A stretch of 14,763 bases of DNA from an uncultured Chitinophagales bacterium (GTDB lineage: Bacteria; Bacteroidota; Bacteroidia; Chitinophagales; Chitinophagaceae): the NCBI GenBank assembly GCA_946886475.1, contig CAMPIQ010000093.1, forward strand, positions 1-14,763, read 5' to 3'. A program made the translations under genes and the position numbers. Under the pieces are notes generated by a model that did not search any database, was not told the origin of the DNA, and worked only from the letters and a program-made list of their open reading frames with translations. Below, piece by piece: positions 6,948-14,572 of this stretch (its first letter is position 1; each line of letters opens with the position of its first letter).

Positions 6948-8414
6948 ATGTTGGATTTAGCTACCAAATTGATTCCCCAGAGTGAAACCAGGCAGCATGA
7001 TGAGCTTCGTCAGGGTGAGGTCTATGCTCCTTTTGACCAGGATCCCAACGCCTATAAAAAGAGATTTTATATAGAAAGTTATGGTTGTCAGATGAATTTC
7101 AGCGATAGCGAGATCGTTGCCTCCATTTTAACTAATGAAGGGTTTGGTGCAACGCGGAATTTCGCAGAGGCCGACCTCATTCTTTTAAATACCTGTTCCA
7201 TCCGGGAAAAAGCGGAACAAACCGTAAGAAAGAGACTTACAGAGTTTCGCAAACTTAAAAAAGCCCGGCCAGCCACACTTATCGGAGTGTTGGGTTGTAT
7301 GGCCGAGCGTTTGAAATCAAAATTTCTGGAAGAAGAAAAACTGGTTGACCTGGTTGTGGGTCCGGATGCTTACCGCACCCTTCCCCAATTGATCTCGGAT
7401 GCAGACAGCGGACAAAAAGGTGTGAATGTATTATTGAGCAGAGATGAAACTTATGCCGATATAGCCCCGGTAAGATTGAACTCAAATGGCATTACGGCTT
7501 TTGTTAGCATCATGCGGGGGTGTAACAATATGTGTTCTTTTTGTGTGGTGCCTTTTACCCGCGGACGTGAAAGAAGCCGGGACGCCAATAGCATATTGAG
7601 TGAATGCAGGGATCTTTTTGAGAATGGATACAGGGAAGTGACACTGCTCGGGCAGAATGTTGACAGTTATTATTATGTGCCGGAGCAATTGCAAAACCAA
7701 TCACCTGCCCATCCGGGAGAAAGGCCCGTAACATTTGCCAACCTTCTTGAAATGGTGGCAGGAATTTCACCCGATCTGCGGGTGCGTTTTTCCACCTCAC
7801 ATCCAAAGGATATTACTGATGATGTATTACATACGATGGCACGCCATGAAAACATCTGTAAATATATTCACCTGCCCCTGCAAAGCGGATCAACGCGTGT
7901 GCTTCAACTGATGAACAGAAGCTATACCAAGGAATGGTACAAGGCCAGGGTGGACAGGATCAGGGAAATTCTTCCCGGCTGTGGTATCAGTTCCGATATC
8001 ATTGCAGGATTTTGTACCGAAACAGAAGAAGACCATAACCATACGATGGAAGTTATGCAATATGCCGGCTACGATATGAGCTATATGTTTTTTTATAGTG
8101 AAAGACCCGGAACACTGGCACAGCGAAGATATAAGGATGATATACCGGAAGAAATAAAGAAAAGAAGACTACAGGAAATTGTAAACCTCCAGGGAAAACT
8201 TTCTCACCAGAGCAATCTGAAAGATATAGGCAAAACCTTTAAGGTGCTGATAGAAGCAGATTCAAAAAAAACTGATAAGGACTGGATGGGCAGGAACAGC
8301 CAGAATAAAGTGATTGTATTTGCCAAGAAAGGTGCAGGTGACCGGCCCGGAGCATATGCATTTGTAAAAGTTACAGGTTGCACACAGGCAACATTAATAG
8401 GTGAAATTGTATAA
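6948..8414 (+). CDS. miaB: tRNA-2-methylthio-N6-isopentenyladenosine synthase MiaB
   Basis: This radical-SAM methylthiotransferase converts i6A to ms2i6A at position 37 of tRNAs that read codons beginning with U. The 488-aa protein shows the full layout. The N-terminal UPF0004 domain has three cluster cysteines: C47 (SYGCQMN), C83 (NTCSIRE) and C117 (LGCMAER). The radical-SAM motif C192-x3-C196-x2-C199 sits within [20 protein letters not shown] and LLGQNVDSY are characteristic of MiaB, not RimO. A C-terminal TRAM RNA-binding domain spans about 420-488. The first 38 residues form a charged extension before the catalytic domain that, as I recall, is common in this phylum. It is the first gene of a tight operon; the sigma-54 activator starts 9 bp after it. 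Confidence 0.96.
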   Translation: MLDLATKLIPQSETRQHDELRQGEVYAPFDQDPNAYKKRFYIESYGCQMNFSDSEIVASILTNEGFGATRNFAEADLILLNTCSIREKAEQTVRKRLTEFRKLKKARPATLIGVLGCMAERLKSKFLEEEKLVDLVVGPDAYRTLPQLISDADSGQKGVNVLLSRDETYADIAPVRLNSNGITAFVSIMRGCNNMCSFCVVPFTRGRERSRDANSILSECRDLFENGYREVTLLGQNVDSYYYVPEQLQNQSPAHPGERPVTFANLLEMVAGISPDLRVRFSTSHPKDITDDVLHTMARHENICKYIHLPLQSGSTRVLQLMNRSYTKEWYKARVDRIREILPGCGISSDIIAGFCTETEEDHNHTMEVMQYAGYDMSYMFFYSERPGTLAQRRYKDDIPEEIKKRRLQEIVNLQGKLSHQSNLKDIGKTFKVLIEADSKKTDKDWMGRNSQNKVIVFAKKGAGDRPGAYAFVKVTGCTQATLIGEIV

Positions 8415-8423
8415 TATTTTAGA

Positions 8424-9662
8424 ATGGATCTACAGAGTATCAAAAACAGGTTTAGCATCATTGGCAATTCACCGGCATTGAATTATGCTTTACAGGTTGC
8501 AGTGCAGGTGGCCAATACAGACCTAACAGTTTTAATTGCAGGAGAAAGCGGTGTGGGAAAGGAAGCTTTTTCACATATCATACATAGTTTGTCTGCACGC
8601 AAGCACAACCCGTTTATTGCAGTGAATTGCGGTGCCATTCCGGAGGGGACCATTGATTCGGAATTGTTTGGACATGAGAAAGGTTCTTTTACAGGGGCCG
8701 TTGACAGCCGTAAAGGTTATTTTGAAACCGTGAACGGGGGTACCATTTTTCTTGATGAGATCGGGGAAATGCCATTGGGTACACAGGCCCGGTTGTTACG
8801 TGTGCTTGAAAGCGGGGAATTTATCAGGGTGGGTTCATCTAAAACACAAAAAACTGATGTAAGGGTTATTGCAGCAAGCAATAAAGAGTTATTGCAACTG
8901 GTTCAAAATGGAAAATTCAGGGAAGATCTTTATTACCGGTTAAATACAGTACCCATCAGAGTGCCTGCATTAAGAGACCGTAAAGAAGACATTCCACTTT
9001 TATTCCGGAAATTTTCTGTTGATTTTGCTGACCGGTATAAAACTGGTCCGGTGCAGCTCGATGATGAAGCACGATACAAACTCTCATCCTATCCATTTCC
9101 GGGTAACGTTCGTGAATTAAAGAATCTGGCAGAACAGATATCCGTTTTGTCAACTGATAAACAGGTAAACAGCAGGGAACTTGAGAAATTTATTCCAGCC
9201 AATCCCAATGCGGCCAACCGGTTGCCGGTTCTCGTTCATGGCAATGGTGAATCGCACGAATTTAATAATGAGCGGGAAATTCTTTATAAGCTTTTCTTTG
9301 ATATGAAAAGGGATGTAACCGAATTAAAACGGTTGTTCTTTGAGGTTATGCAAAATCCCGGAATGGCACATCAGAATGCCAGCCTGATGAACCAGGTTAA
9401 AGAATTGCAAACTAATGAAATGCCTTCACCTGTTTTGGTATCTTCAAATATAAATTCACCCCAGCCGGTGGTGATGCATCATAATGAAATTCATGACCAC
9501 GTTGAAGTGGAAGAAAGTTTAAATATCATGGATAAGGAAAAAGAATTGATCATTAAAGCGCTCAAAAAACACCGGGGAAAAAGAAAAGATGCTGCAATGG
9601 ATCTTGGCATCAGCGAAAGAACATTGTACCGCAAATTGAAAGAATACGATATCGATCAATAA
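8424..9662 (+). CDS. Sigma-54-dependent activator (AAA+ and Fis-type HTH) without sensor domain
   Basis: This 412-aa enhancer-binding protein opens sigma-54 promoters using ATP. The AAA+ domain begins almost at the N-terminus (about 10-245). It has Walker A GESGVGKE (40-47), the sigma-54 contact loop GSFTGA (87-92), Walker B GTIFLDE (106-112) and the arginine-finger region FREDLYYRLN. The Ser in GSFTGA is a known variant of GAFTGA, so the protein should be competent for sigma-54. A poorly conserved linker of about 120 residues follows. A Fis-type helix-turn-helix closes the protein (about 370-412, ending ISERTLYRKLKEYDI). No receiver, GAF or PAS domain is present, so activity must be controlled by level, by the linker or by a partner. 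Its place between miaB and lptE is, as I recall, conserved in Bacteroidota. Target promoters are unknown. Confidence 0.92.
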   Translation: MDLQSIKNRFSIIGNSPALNYALQVAVQVANTDLTVLIAGESGVGKEAFSHIIHSLSARKHNPFIAVNCGAIPEGTIDSELFGHEKGSFTGAVDSRKGYFETVNGGTIFLDEIGEMPLGTQARLLRVLESGEFIRVGSSKTQKTDVRVIAASNKELLQLVQNGKFREDLYYRLNTVPIRVPALRDRKEDIPLLFRKFSVDFADRYKTGPVQLDDEARYKLSSYPFPGNVRELKNLAEQISVLSTDKQVNSRELEKFIPANPNAANRLPVLVHGNGESHEFNNEREILYKLFFDMKRDVTELKRLFFEVMQNPGMAHQNASLMNQVKELQTNEMPSPVLVSSNINSPQPVVMHHNEIHDHVEVEESLNIMDKEKELIIKALKKHRGKRKDAAMDLGISERTLYRKLKEYDIDQ

Positions 9663-9671
9663 TAAAAAACA

Positions 9672-10193
9672 ATGAGAATATACGCTGGCTCCGTGCCTTT
9701 ATTAGTTTTTTTATTCATTGTGAATACGGCATTCCTGGGCTGCTATAGTTTCAGGGATGTAAACCTTGACCCTAATGTAAAAACAGTACGTGTACAGTTC
9801 ATTGAGAACCGGGCACCATATCAGAATCCACAAGTCAGTCCTAACCTTACGGACAGGTTAAAACAAAAGATCATAAACCAGACAAGGTTAACCCAGTCTA
9901 ATTCCGAAAAAGTGGATTGGGATATCAGTGGTGAGATCAGGGATTATTCTGTAAGCACATCAGGTATTTCATCGAATGATGGCCAGTCTCAAACTTCCAT
10001 TAACAGGCTCACTGTAACGGTGCATATTGTATTACTTGACAACATTAAAACTGAAACCAAGGAATTTGATGTTACCCGGCAATTCGACTTTGATGCTAAC
10101 CAGTCCCTTCAAACTGCTGAAGCCCGGTTGCTTGATGAAATGATCCGTAACCTCACTGACGAAATATTCAATCGTCTTTTTTCGGATTGGTAA
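9672..10193 (+). CDS. lptE: LptE family LPS-assembly lipoprotein
   Basis: This 173-aa protein has an N-terminal signal peptide ending in a lipobox-like FLGC with the lipidation cysteine at C24. It would be anchored in the outer membrane facing the periplasm. The mature part has the short mixed alpha/beta layout of LptE: an initial strand (NVKTVRVQFIENRA), a helix (SPNLTDRLKQKIINQT), a strand pair around WDISGEIRDYSV, another strand (RLTVTVHIVLLD) and a C-terminal helix (LLDEMIRNLTDEIFNRLF). LptE plugs the LptD barrel and helps deliver LPS to the cell surface. lptD is not in this window. It starts 9 bp after the sigma-54 activator. Length and operon context support the Bacteroidota LptE assignment, although sequence conservation in this family is low. 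Confidence 0.85.
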   Translation: MRIYAGSVPLLVFLFIVNTAFLGCYSFRDVNLDPNVKTVRVQFIENRAPYQNPQVSPNLTDRLKQKIINQTRLTQSNSEKVDWDISGEIRDYSVSTSGISSNDGQSQTSINRLTVTVHIVLLDNIKTETKEFDVTRQFDFDANQSLQTAEARLLDEMIRNLTDEIFNRLFSDW

Positions 10194-10206
10194 TGTAAAT
10201 TGCCGC

Positions 10207-11208
10207 ATGAGCGAAAGAATACATGTACTGGCTCAACAACTTTTAGGCAAACCATCGGTTGAAGCATGCCAGCTGGAGGAGATTCGGGACCTTGTAAACA
10301 GGTATCCGTTCTTTGCACCTGCACAGTTTCTTTTGCTTGAAAAACTGAAACTTGAAAACGACCTGCAATACACTTCCCAATTACAGAAAGCGGTTCTTTA
10401 CTACCACAATCCGCTGGCGTTTGAATATTTTATTTCATCTGAGAAATTTTATACGGAATTAGAGCCTGAATTTTCTGAGATGGAAGATCCTGGCGTCGCT
10501 CTTACGGAAATTAACAGGCATAGTGAGGAAGAATTCACATCATCGGGCAGCCTTTTGGAGAACGGGATGAAAGAAGATTTACCTGGCCATATTTCTTTTA
10601 CCGGGAATGAACATCTGAATGATACAACGGAAACTGAAGTTGTTGATCATTCGGAATCAGCAAACAATATGTTGCCTGAAGATGCTTTAACAGGAGAAGA
10701 GATCACTGAAGAAGAAAACTTTAAGATGCGTGAAGTGGATTTTGGATTGAATGAGGTGAAGGAGGATAAGGATGATAAGGTGAAGGATGATACTTCTATC
10801 CCGTCATCTCCCCTTCCCGCAACCGGATCGCCAATTGAAAATGATATTGTTTTTGAACCTTACCATACGGTTGATTATTTTGCTTCGCAGGGAATTAAAC
10901 TTTCACAGGAAGAATTGCCCAAAGATAAATTTGGCCGTCAGCTTAAGAGTTTTACCGAATGGCTGAAAACCATGAAAAAGCTGCCTGCAAAAGAAGCGGT
11001 AACTGATGCGGGTACAGAGCAAAATGTTCAGCATATGGCCGATGATTCGGTGCACCAGTCCGAAGTGGTTACCGAAGCCATGGCGGAAGTATGGTTAAAA
11101 CAGGGAAATAACGAGAAAGCTTTAGAGATTTACCAACAATTATGTTTGCTTAATCCCTCCAAAAATGCTTACTTTGCTGCCCTGATTGAAAATTTAAAGC
11201 GATCCTGA
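10207..11208 (+). CDS. Unknown protein with acidic central region and C-terminal TPR-like helices
   Basis: I do not recognise a function for this 333-aa protein. It has three parts. The N-terminal region (1-80) is helical and contains YPFFAPAQFLLLEKL and QKAVLYYHNPLAFEYF, features I recall from Bacteroidota proteins at this operon position. The middle (about 90-240) is acidic and low-complexity, rich in Glu and Asp, and includes a short in-frame 24-bp near-duplication near residue 184. The C-terminal region carries HTVDYFASQGIK and one clear TPR-like helix pair (about 285-330, AMAEVWLKQGNNEKALEIYQQL then LNPSKNAYFAALIENL). No signal peptide is seen, so it is probably cytosolic. It starts 13 bp after lptE and its stop is 1 bp before secG, so it is tightly coupled to secretion and envelope genes. 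A scaffold role is inference. Confidence 0.7.
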   Translation: MSERIHVLAQQLLGKPSVEACQLEEIRDLVNRYPFFAPAQFLLLEKLKLENDLQYTSQLQKAVLYYHNPLAFEYFISSEKFYTELEPEFSEMEDPGVALTEINRHSEEEFTSSGSLLENGMKEDLPGHISFTGNEHLNDTTETEVVDHSESANNMLPEDALTGEEITEEENFKMREVDFGLNEVKEDKDDKVKDDTSIPSSPLPATGSPIENDIVFEPYHTVDYFASQGIKLSQEELPKDKFGRQLKSFTEWLKTMKKLPAKEAVTDAGTEQNVQHMADDSVHQSEVVTEAMAEVWLKQGNNEKALEIYQQLCLLNPSKNAYFAALIENLKRS

Positions 11209-11209
11209 T

Positions 11210-11521
11210 ATGACTATCCTTTTTCTGATCTTAATTATCCTGGCCTGTATCATTTTAAGTCTTATTGTATTGGTTCAAAATCCAAAAGGTGGTGGCCTGT
11301 CGGGTAGCATTGCAGGATTCAGCAACCAGTTCATGGGTGTTAAGCAGACTACAGATGTTCTTGAAAAAGGCACCTGGATCTTTGCAGCAGTAATTGCCAT
11401 TCTTTGCATTACTTCCACCGTTTTTATCCCGGATGCAAAAAGACCAACCGTACCTGCTCCAACTGAACAGTTGCCAGCACCTGGTCCGGCAAATAATCCT
11501 GGAACCGTTCCGGCACAATAA
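11210..11521 (+). CDS. secG: Preprotein translocase subunit SecG
   Basis: This 103-aa inner-membrane protein is an auxiliary subunit of the SecYEG translocon, which exports unfolded proteins. Two membrane helices are visible, about residues 2-22 (LFLILIILACIILSLIVLV) and 53-73. They are separated by the diagnostic loop QNPKGGGLSGSIAGFSNQFMG with the conserved QNPKGGGL motif. A proline/alanine-rich tail (about 80-103) is typical of Bacteroidota SecG. The ATG lies 1 bp after the preceding stop, so translation is probably coupled. It is the last gene of the miaB operon, closed by the terminator at 11548. Confidence 0.95.
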   Translation: MTILFLILIILACIILSLIVLVQNPKGGGLSGSIAGFSNQFMGVKQTTDVLEKGTWIFAAVIAILCITSTVFIPDAKRPTVPAPTEQLPAPGPANNPGTVPAQ

Positions 11522-11547
11522 TCATAAATAAAAATTTCACATAAAAG

Positions 11548-11572
11548 CCCTGTCCTTAAGACAGGGTTTTTT
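11548..11572 (+). terminator. Intrinsic terminator after secG
   Basis: A perfect 7-bp stem, CCCTGTC (11548-11554) with GACAGGG (11560-11566), encloses the 5-base loop CTTAA. It is followed immediately by six Ts (11567-11572). It ends the miaB-secG operon 27 bp after the secG stop and 18 bp before mltG. Confidence 0.92.
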
Positions 11573-11574
11573 AT

Positions 11575-11582
11575 TTACTTTG
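11575..11582 (+). promoter_or_regulatory. Candidate -7 box for mltG
   Basis: TTACTTTG is a 7/8 match to TAnnTTTG and ends 8 bp before the mltG ATG. A -33 element at normal spacing would fall inside the terminator hairpin, so the terminator and promoter would overlap. A promoter is needed somewhere here if the terminator is efficient. Confidence 0.4.
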
Positions 11583-11590
11583 AACGACGT

Positions 11591-12622
11591 ATGAAAAAGA
11601 TCATTTTGATTGTAGTGTTGACAGGCCTTATTGCAGGTGCTGTAGGCGCATGGATATTCCTTGGCCCTGGCACAGGATTCAGTGATAAATCAGGCGTGCT
11701 TTATATCCGGTCTGATGCAGCCACAAAGGAAGCGGTAATGGATTCCATAGCCCGGAATGAAATTGTATCCAATGAAAAGGCATTTGAAATGCTGGCGGGC
11801 CAGATGGATTACTGGAAATCTGTTAAACCGGGAAAGTATGTAATTAAGAAGGGTACCAGTCTATTGAGCATTGTCCGCATGCTCCGCAATGGAAAACAAA
11901 CACCAGTTGACCTCACTATCACAAAACTCCGGACCAAAGAAGATTTTTCCAGACTTGCCGGAAGGAAATTTGAATTTGATTCTTCCCGGATGATGGAGTT
12001 TTTCAATGATCCTGATTCCATGAAAAAATTTGGTGTACTACCTGAAACAGCGCTTTGGAATGTACTGCCTGACACCTATACTTATTACTGGACCGCCACG
12101 CCTTCGCAGGTTTATAAAAAACTGAAGGAAGAATCTGAAAAGTTCTGGACCGATGAAAGGAAAGGAAAATCAGCTTCACTTGGGCTTACCCCACTGGAAG
12201 TTTATATTCTGGCTTCTATTATAGAAGAGGAAACCACTAACCATTCAGAAAAGGATACCATTGCCAGTGTTTATTTAAACCGCCTTAAGATTGGAATGCC
12301 TTTGCAGGCGGATCCCACTTTAAAATTTGCAGCAAAGAATTTTGCACTGAAAAGAATTGCCGGTGAGATCCTGAAAATAGAGTCGCCTTACAATACTTAT
12401 GTAAACAAAGGCCTGCCCCCCGGACCCATTGCAACGCCTTCCCGTACTACCATCGATAAGGTTTTGAATCCTGCCAGTACCAGCTATCTGTATTTTGTAG
12501 CTAAACCCAAACTGGGTGGCCATTTATTCAGCTCAACTTACCAGGAGCACTTAAGGAAAAGAGCAGATTATCTTGCAGCAGATAAGATCAGGCTGGAAAA
12601 AGAAAAAAAATCAACAAGGTAA
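11591..12622 (+). CDS. mltG: Endolytic transglycosylase MltG
   Basis: MltG cleaves nascent peptidoglycan strands at the inner-membrane face and is thought to set glycan chain length. The 343-aa protein has one N-terminal membrane anchor (about 4-24, no cleavage site obvious) and a periplasmic body. The first periplasmic part holds a LysM-like segment (about 78-105, PGKYVIKKGTSLLSIVRMLR). The YceG catalytic region contains the glutamate cluster E212-E214 (ASIIEEET), which includes the catalytic Glu. The conserved VYLNRLKIGMPLQADPT and PYNTYVNKGLPPGPIATP motifs follow. Length and motifs are normal. The stop codon abuts the ATG of the yihY-like gene, so the two are co-transcribed. Confidence 0.94.
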   Translation: MKKIILIVVLTGLIAGAVGAWIFLGPGTGFSDKSGVLYIRSDAATKEAVMDSIARNEIVSNEKAFEMLAGQMDYWKSVKPGKYVIKKGTSLLSIVRMLRNGKQTPVDLTITKLRTKEDFSRLAGRKFEFDSSRMMEFFNDPDSMKKFGVLPETALWNVLPDTYTYYWTATPSQVYKKLKEESEKFWTDERKGKSASLGLTPLEVYILASIIEEETTNHSEKDTIASVYLNRLKIGMPLQADPTLKFAAKNFALKRIAGEILKIESPYNTYVNKGLPPGPIATPSRTTIDKVLNPASTSYLYFVAKPKLGGHLFSSTYQEHLRKRADYLAADKIRLEKEKKSTR

Positions 12623-13585
12623 ATGGCGATCCGCTCCTATATAAGTAAAAAATTTTCAGCTTCCCTAACTGGCAAAACAATTATAGGAAGAAGTAAAAAA
12701 ACTTTCCTTCCGGGATTTCATGGTCTTTCCATTTACGAGGTTTGGAAACCCTTCATAAGGCAATTAAGAAGAACAAGTCTTGTAGAAAGAGCAAGTGGTA
12801 TTTCATTCAATATTGTGATGGCTATTCCACCAACGCTCATCTTTATTTTCACACTCATCCCCTATCTGCCCATATCAAAAGCATTCATGAATGAAATGTT
12901 TAACCTGATCAGGGATGTGGTACCGGGTGAGAAAGATAATTCTGTGATAATTAATTTTCTTAAAGATTTTGTAGATCAGCCCCGGAATGAATTATTGTCG
13001 CTTGGTCTATTGCTTGCCATAGTTTTTTCCAGCAATGCCATGATGGGTGTGCTGAGGACCTTTGACAAAAATTACCTTGGCTTTGTAAAAAGAAAAAATC
13101 TCCATAACAGACGAATTGCCATTCAGCTGACGCTCATTGTATTTTTTCTGGTTTTTATTTGTATTCTTTTATTGGTGGCCCAATCCAACGTATTAAGATG
13201 GCTTGGTGTGGAAAGTGAATTCTGGAGAAATATCATTCATGATACACGATGGGTGTTTATAGTGCTGTTGACATTTTATATCGTTTCTTTCATATACAGG
13301 CATGGTCCTGCCCTGTCGCAAAAATGGCCTTTGATAACACCGGGTTCCGTATTTGCCACCACGCTGATGATCCTGGCCACAGGCCTTGTAACAGTATATG
13401 CCAATCATTTCAGTAACTATAACAAATTTTATGGTTCCATCGGTGCCATCTTTATTCTTATGTCGCTCATTTACGCGAACAGTCTGGCATTGTTAATGGG
13501 TTTTGAATTAAATGTTACCCTCACCAATCTAAAAATTGAAAAAGCTGCCAGTACGCCACTGATATCAACACCGGGCAAACAATAA
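12623..13585 (+). CDS. YihY/virulence factor BrkB family membrane protein
   Basis: This 320-aa integral inner-membrane protein has about six helices, roughly at 62-84, 123-145, 167-188, 208-228, 242-262 and 270-292. The family signature is clear: RASGISFNIVMAIPPTLIFI in the first helix and GSIGAIFILMSLIYANSLAL followed by LMGFELN at the end. Despite old names (ribonuclease BN, virulence factor BrkB), the molecular function is unsettled; it is not a ribonuclease and a transport role is only suspected. Its ATG directly follows the mltG stop with no gap, which implies translational coupling. The first about 50 residues are basic and cytoplasmic, somewhat longer than in many members. Confidence 0.9.
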   Translation: MAIRSYISKKFSASLTGKTIIGRSKKTFLPGFHGLSIYEVWKPFIRQLRRTSLVERASGISFNIVMAIPPTLIFIFTLIPYLPISKAFMNEMFNLIRDVVPGEKDNSVIINFLKDFVDQPRNELLSLGLLLAIVFSSNAMMGVLRTFDKNYLGFVKRKNLHNRRIAIQLTLIVFFLVFICILLLVAQSNVLRWLGVESEFWRNIIHDTRWVFIVLLTFYIVSFIYRHGPALSQKWPLITPGSVFATTLMILATGLVTVYANHFSNYNKFYGSIGAIFILMSLIYANSLALLMGFELNVTLTNLKIEKAASTPLISTPGKQ

Positions 13586-13623
13586 TTAATAGGTGAGCTA
13601 TTTTGGTAAGGACTGATGGCCGG

Positions 13624-13639
13624 GAAACAGGGCTGTTTC
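13624..13639. repeat. 16-bp palindrome downstream of the yihY-like gene
   Basis: GAAACAG-GG-CTGTTTC is a perfect inverted repeat with 7-bp arms. No T-run follows it, so it is a poor terminator. It lies in the non-coding gap 13586-13796. A weaker 5-bp hairpin, AATAG/CTATT, sits just upstream at 13588-13602. It could be an operator, a transcript-end stabilising hairpin or chance. Confidence 0.45.
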
Positions 13640-13672
13640 TGATCAATGCCGAAATATGCATTACAAGGGTTC

Positions 13673-13762
13673 AATTCGTGTATGCTTTTTTCCCTTTCGT
13701 GTAATTTGTTCATGAAAATGCTCAAAATACCTGTAATTCGTGTATTGTTTAATTGATTCGTG
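13673..13762 (+). repeat. Four spaced TTCGTG direct repeats
   Basis: TTCGTG occurs at 13675, 13696, 13737 and 13757, with start-to-start distances of 21, 41 and 20 bp. Repeats 1 and 3 share the longer 11-mer AATTCGTGTAT. Copy 2 continues TTCGTGTAAT and copy 4 TTCGTGAAAT. The spacing is close to two helical turns or a multiple of it. They end 34 bp before the ATG of the thioredoxin-like gene. I recall similar short ATTCGTG-type repeats in intergenic DNA of Bacteroidota, but their role is not known to me. Confidence 0.55.
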
Positions 13763-13796
13763 AAATCCTTATTCCCCTGATTAAAAAATTTTAAAT

Positions 13797-14402
13797 ATGA
13801 AAAAGTTAATGCTCTCCTGTTTGGCGCTCATAACAATAAGCCTGCAGTCCTTTGCTCCGGTAAACGAATTGCCCCTGGGTTCGGAGATGCCTAAGGCGGA
13901 TGTTAAATTGAAAGACATCAGCGGCAAGGAAATCAGTTTGAAACAAGCTGCAAAGAAAAATGGATTGATGGTCATGTTCAGTTGCAATACCTGTCCATGG
14001 GTAATAAAGAACCAGTCGCGTACCAGCGAGATCAGCAAATATGCGCTTTCAAAGCAGGTGGGTGTGATACTTCTCAATTCCAATGAAGGCGAGCGTAATG
14101 GTGATGATTCTTACGAAGCCATGAAGGAATATGCAGGCAACCAGGCCTATAGCTGGTATTATGCTGTTGATAAAAATTCTGAGCTTGCAGATGCATTCGG
14201 TGCAAAAAGAACTCCTGAAATATTTCTCTTTAATAAAGAAGGTAAGCTTGTTTATCACGGCGCCATTGATGATAATCCCAATGATGGAAACGGGGTTAAG
14301 CGCAAACATTTAAAAGAAGCGATCGACGAAGTTGTGAATGGTAAAGAAGTAACCGTAAAAACCTCAAGGTCGCAGGGATGTGGCATTAAACGCAAATCTT
14401 AA
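13797..14402 (+). CDS. Exported thioredoxin-fold protein (PRX-like/AhpC-TSA type)
   Basis: This 201-aa protein has a signal peptide (about 1-20, ending QSFA). A thioredoxin-fold domain resembling the PRX_like1 group follows. It has LGSEMPKADVKLKDISGKE (27-45) at the peroxiredoxin-like N-terminus and the redox motif C63-N-T-C66 in FSCNTCPW. The cis-proline region is RTPEIFLFNKEGKLVYHG, followed by IDDNPND. A C-terminal GCGIKR adds a third cysteine at C195, a feature I recall from this group. Such proteins act as periplasmic thiol oxidoreductases or peroxidase-like proteins; the client is unknown. It is probably transcribed alone, with TTCGTG repeats upstream and a terminator after it. No clear -7 box is seen before the ATG, only an AT-rich stretch. 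Confidence 0.88.
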   Translation: MKKLMLSCLALITISLQSFAPVNELPLGSEMPKADVKLKDISGKEISLKQAAKKNGLMVMFSCNTCPWVIKNQSRTSEISKYALSKQVGVILLNSNEGERNGDDSYEAMKEYAGNQAYSWYYAVDKNSELADAFGAKRTPEIFLFNKEGKLVYHGAIDDNPNDGNGVKRKHLKEAIDEVVNGKEVTVKTSRSQGCGIKRKS

Positions 14403-14425
14403 TTTTTCAGAAACCCCACCAATTG

Positions 14426-14453
14426 AAAGGTACTGTTTACAGTGCCTTTTTTT
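14426..14453 (+). terminator. Intrinsic terminator after the thioredoxin-fold gene
   Basis: A 10-bp stem, AAAGGTACTG (14426-14435) with CAGTGCCTTT (14440-14449) including one G-U pair, encloses the loop TTTA. It runs into seven Ts (14447-14453). It lies 24 bp after the stop codon. On the minus strand only a short T-run follows, so it is mainly rightward. The next 119 bp up to the minus-strand gene show nothing else I can name. Confidence 0.9.
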
Positions 14454-14572
14454 ATTTGTCCTGAAAACAAAGAAAATAAGTGTGAGCGCCTGATTTTTAA
14501 AATTAAGATGATTAGGTCTTCCACGATATATTTCTTCTATCCTACTGATTCAAAAACGTTTGCATGATATCA

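Noticed and set aside
8415..10206. Sigma-54 promoter near the activator gene that would indicate autoregulation
   Set aside because: I looked by eye for TGGCAY-N5-TTGC around the operon and saw no convincing match; partial TGGCAC hits inside genes lack the TTGC half.
13588..13602. AATAG/CTATT hairpin just after the yihY-like stop as a terminator
   Set aside because: Only five mostly A-T pairs, followed by TTGG and not a T-run.
13471..13725. Minus-strand 84-codon frame covering part of the 13586-13796 gap
   Set aside because: More than half overlaps the yihY-like gene antisense, and it has no promoter, domain or plausible N-terminus.
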